Assembly (NCBI GenBank): GCA_947177605.1
Contig: CAMWUX010000050.1
Span: 1-8,082, forward strand
Direction: 5' to 3'
From: an uncultured Porphyromonadaceae bacterium
GTDB taxonomy: Bacteria; Bacteroidota; Bacteroidia; Bacteroidales; Muribaculaceae
DNA length: 8,082 nucleotides
The notes below the pieces were generated by a model. The model was given only the letters and a program-made list of their open reading frames with translations, was not told where the DNA came from and did not search any database. Numbering within the stretch: the stretch's first letter is position 1; the number at the start of each line of letters is the position of its first letter. The position numbers were made by a program, and so were the translations under genes. Shown piece after piece: positions 6,182-8,082 of this stretch.

Positions 6182-8082
6182 GTGCGCAGATCGGGTCGCG
6201 GCGCGGTGTACGCAATGCTCGTGGTAGCTCTGGCCGTGGTGGCCCTGCCGGGATGTTCGCTGAAGAAGAATACGGCCGCATCGCGCAACTATACTGCTTT
6301 CATCACACGCTACAATATTTACTTCAACGGCAACGAGCACTACAAGGAGACACTGAAGAAGATGGAACAGGAGTATCAGGACGATTATTCGCGCATACTG
6401 TATCTCCATCCGGCCGAAGCGTATGCCGACGAAAAGGCTCCGCAGCCAGTCGGTGACTTCAAGCGCTCGATAGAGAAGGCTCAGAAGGCCATCCAGATCC
6501 GTTCCATCAAGAAGCGGCCGGCGCGAAAAGGAGGCCGTGGCAATGATCCGGAATACAAGAAATGGCTCCAACGCGAGGAATACAACCCCTTCCTCCACAA
6601 CGCATGGCTAATGATGGGTCGTAGCCAGTATATGGGGGGCGACTTCCTTGGCGCGGCAGCTACGTTCTACTATATCACGAAACACTTCTGGTGGCTCCCC
6701 GAGGTGGTGACCGAAGCCAAATTATGGCAGGCGCGGGCCTACTGTGCCGAGTCGTGGCTCTTCGAAGCCGAATCTATCCTCAAGAGCATCAAGCCCGAGC
6801 AGATCGAAGGCCGGAGTAATCTCGAAGAGCTCTATTACTTCGACTATGCCGACCTATATGTGAAGTCGGCCGACTATTCCGCCGCTATACCATGGATCGA
6901 AAAAGCCATACCGTTTGCTTCAGGAGCGCAAAAGGCGCGCCTCACATTCCTACTCGGCCAGATGTATCAGCAGACGGGCGACTATGCTGCGGCTTACACG
7001 GCTTACAAGAAGGTGGGCGGTATGTCGGGCGCAAGTCACCGTACCAAGTTCAATGCCCGAATACGCCAGAGCGAGGTGTTTCAGGGTGCCGACATTACGG
7101 GCGAGGTGAAGTCGCTCCGCGCCCTGACCAGATACTCGGCCAATGCGGAGTATCTCGACCAGATCTATTACGCCATAGGCAATCTCTATCTCGCCCACGG
7201 CGACACGACGCAGGCTATGACCAACTATGCCTCGGCGATATCCAAATCGACGCGCGGCGGCATCGACAAGGCTCTCGCACAGATTACTCTCGGCAAGCTA
7301 TACTACAAGGAGCATGACTACGACCGCGCCCAGCCACTCTTTGCCGAAGCGGTACCCGTGCTTCCCGACAATTACCCCGACTACCGGCTGCTCAAGCGCC
7401 GTTCCGACCTGCTCGACGAACTGGCCATCTACAGCCGCAACGTCACCCTGCAGGACTCGCTGCTGCGTCTGTCGTATCTGCCGCGTGAGGAGCAGCTTGC
7501 GGTGGTAGACCGCATCATCACCGATCTCAAGAAGCGCGAGCAGGAGGAGGCCGACAGTATCAAGCGAGCCGAATATCTCGCCGAGCGGGCAGCCGACGGT
7601 ACGGGTCTGAACAATACGCAGCAAAATGCCCCCACATCGTTTACGCTCAACACCGACCGCTCCTGGTATTTCTACAATAAGGCTACGCGCGATGCCGGCC
7701 GCACCGAATTCCAGAAGCGTTGGGGCAGCCGACGCCTCGAGGACAACTGGCGACGGCGCAATAAGACCAACTATTCATTCGAAACACCGACGTCGGATAC
7801 CGAGGGCGACGAGGATTCGGCTGAAACGGATTCCGAATCCCCGACCGACTCCCCAACCACGCCGGATGCCAATGATCCCCACTCGCCTGAATACTATCTG
7901 CGGCAGATCCCTACGACTGACGCCGAGCGGCAGAATGCCAATAATATCATTCAGGAGGGGCTCTACAATATGGGTATAATCCTCAAGGATAAGATCGACG
8001 ATCCGGAGGCCGCCGCGATCGAGTTTACCCGACTTCTCGACCGCTATCCCGACAATGAATACCGGCTCGATGTGTACTACAA
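5387..8082 (+). CDS. Single open frame: ABC-3 metal permease continuing in frame into TPR lipoprotein (3' partial)
   Basis: From ATG 5387 I read 898 codons to the window end without any stop. The frame joins two proteins that are normally separate. Residues 1 to about 265 are an ABC-3 family membrane permease, about 267-290 look like a lipoprotein signal sequence ending at lipobox Cys 290, and 291 onward is a PorW/SprE-like TPR protein. The frame does not shift at the junction, and coding character is the same on both sides, so no frameshift needs to be assumed. Three readings remain. It may be a real fusion. It may be two proteins with an internal start, GTG 6182 or ATG 6215, and a missing permease stop. 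Or the assembly may carry an error near 6180-6215. In another frame a TAG at 6180-6182 overlaps the GTG, the kind of stop/start overlap expected for two adjacent genes, so a small indel is plausible. The ATG start follows the preceding stop by eight bases. Confidence 0.8.
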   Translation, partial: MLDLLPYAFFQNALAGVLLISVAAAIVGTYVVTRRLVALSGGITHACFGGLGLGFFLGISPIATAAVFAVGASAAVEWLSAGQRLRSDSAIAVVWALGMALGIFFVFLTPGYVPELNTFLFGNVLTISRYDLMAFAIFTLLLILFMAIWYKSIVACVFDRDFATVMGLPVRFITYSITVFTAVCIVLTIRLVGVMLLMSMLTIPQIISEIYCRRFSTIMLSSIAVSAVASVGGLLLSAVIDVPCSALIVMVMAALYIAVWIVAAIVRRSGRGAVYAMLVVALAVVALPGCSLKKNTAASRNYTAFITRYNIYFNGNEHYKETLKKMEQEYQDDYSRILYLHPAEAYADEKAPQPVGDFKRSIEKAQKAIQIRSIKKRPARKGGRGNDPEYKKWLQREEYNPFLHNAWLMMGRSQYMGGDFLGAAATFYYITKHFWWLPEVVTEAKLWQARAYCAESWLFEAESILKSIKPEQIEGRSNLEELYYFDYADLYVKSADYSAAIPWIEKAIPFASGAQKARLTFLLGQMYQQTGDYAAAYTAYKKVGGMSGASHRTKFNARIRQSEVFQGADITGEVKSLRALTRYSANAEYLDQIYYAIGNLYLAHGDTTQAMTNYASAISKSTRGGIDKALAQITLGKLYYKEHDYDRAQPLFAEAVPVLPDNYPDYRLLKRRSDLLDELAIYSRNVTLQDSLLRLSYLPREEQLAVVDRIITDLKKREQEEADSIKRAEYLAERAADGTGLNNTQQNAPTSFTLNTDRSWYFYNKATRDAGRTEFQKRWGSRRLEDNWRRRNKTNYSFETPTSDTEGDEDSAETDSESPTDSPTTPDANDPHSPEYYLRQIPTTDAERQNANNIIQEGLYNMGIILKDKIDDPEAAAIEFTRLLDRYPDNEYRLDVYY
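6182..6256 (+). other. Internal lipoprotein signal sequence and lipobox
   Basis: From GTG 6182 (residue 266) the sequence reads as a textbook lipoprotein signal: a basic n-region (RRSGR, 267-271), a hydrophobic core (AMLVVALAVVAL, 276-287) and lipobox L287-P288-G289-C290, with Cys codon TGT at 6254-6256. Starting at ATG 6215 instead would give only 13 residues before Cys and no positive charge, which is a poor signal. If translated as part of the fusion, the basic residues would be cytoplasmic after the last permease helix. The hydrophobic core would then cross outward and put the TPR part in the periplasm, still positioned for Lgt and signal peptidase II. No clear Shine-Dalgarno precedes 6182. 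Confidence 0.6.
6254..8082 (+). other. TPR lipoprotein module, PorW/SprE-like (3' partial)
   Basis: From Cys 290 of the long frame, CSLKKNTAASRNYTAFITRY and IYFNGNEHYK match the conserved start of PorW/SprE-type TPR lipoproteins. In gliding or type IX-secreting Bacteroidetes these link to the secretion machinery, and homologues also occur in non-gliding gut species. Helical TPR-like pairs are visible at about residues 403-432, 483-511, 516-544, 591-620, 628-657 and 855-888. The WYFYN (760-764), KRWGSRRLEDNWRR (777-790) signature between TPR blocks supports the family. Residues 800-832 are an acidic Ser/Thr/Asp/Pro linker. A basic stretch (375-384) lies before the first TPR. Family members are around 1,000 residues or more, so the rest lies beyond the window. 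Whether this organism has a type IX system is unknown, so the role stays open. Confidence 0.75.

Noticed and set aside
5935..6456. 173-codon + strand frame across the permease/lipoprotein junction
   Set aside because: Composition is random-like (Arg, Gly and His rich). I considered whether the permease shifts into it, but the permease and lipoprotein motifs both stay in the other frame.
5555..6598. Long open frame of 347 codons on the minus strand opposite the permease
   Set aside because: Its translation is rich in His, Tyr, Arg and Gln with no domain, typical of a shadow opposite a GC-rich gene. The + strand frame here has clear ABC-3 and lipoprotein motifs.

Overview
The window reads as chromosomal DNA from a member of the Bacteroidota, most likely order Bacteroidales. 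Muribaculaceae is my best guess at family, from general gene content and base composition; this is not proven. The evidence for the phylum is threefold. Several gene starts carry the TAnnTTTG -7 promoter element typical of Bacteroidetes. Ribosome binding sites are weak or absent. The proteins are Bacteroidetes-flavoured, including an RNase HII with a GRGCLAGP motif and a PorW/SprE-like TPR lipoprotein. Coding DNA is GC-rich and intergenic DNA is AT-rich. All genes seen lie on the + strand. I found no tRNA, rRNA, CRISPR array, insertion sequence or clear terminator with a U-tract.

Layout. Positions 1-302 are non-coding and look like a divergent promoter region. There is a possible leftward -7 element at 68-75, a rightward -7 element at 229-236, and between them an 11-bp-spaced direct repeat resembling a PHO box. 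Next come a Na+/phosphate cotransporter with a C-terminal PhoU-like domain (303-2153) and a 165-bp intergenic region with a promoter and two CAATATTG boxes exactly 20 bp apart. These are followed by an orphan OmpR/PhoB-type response regulator (2319-3029) that overlaps RNase HII (3013-3627) by 17 bp. A promoter immediately before 3681 then starts a second tight cluster: aroA (3681-4940), a small membrane-anchored CCxxHxxC protein (4950-5378), and one very long frame from 5387 to the window end.

The most unusual object is this last frame. It encodes a complete-looking ABC-3 (ZnuB-like) metal permease of about 265 residues. With no stop codon it then continues into a lipoprotein signal sequence (lipobox LPGC at residues 287-290) and a PorW/SprE-like TPR protein that runs off the window. 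The cause could be a true fusion processed by signal peptidase II, two proteins made through an internal GTG start, or a lost or mis-sequenced stop codon. Sequence alone cannot separate these.

Functionally this is mostly core chromosome: phosphate uptake, transcriptional control, RNA:DNA hybrid repair, aromatic amino acid synthesis, metal uptake and an envelope lipoprotein. The response regulator has Lys where receivers normally have the second acidic-pocket Asp, which suggests unusual activation.
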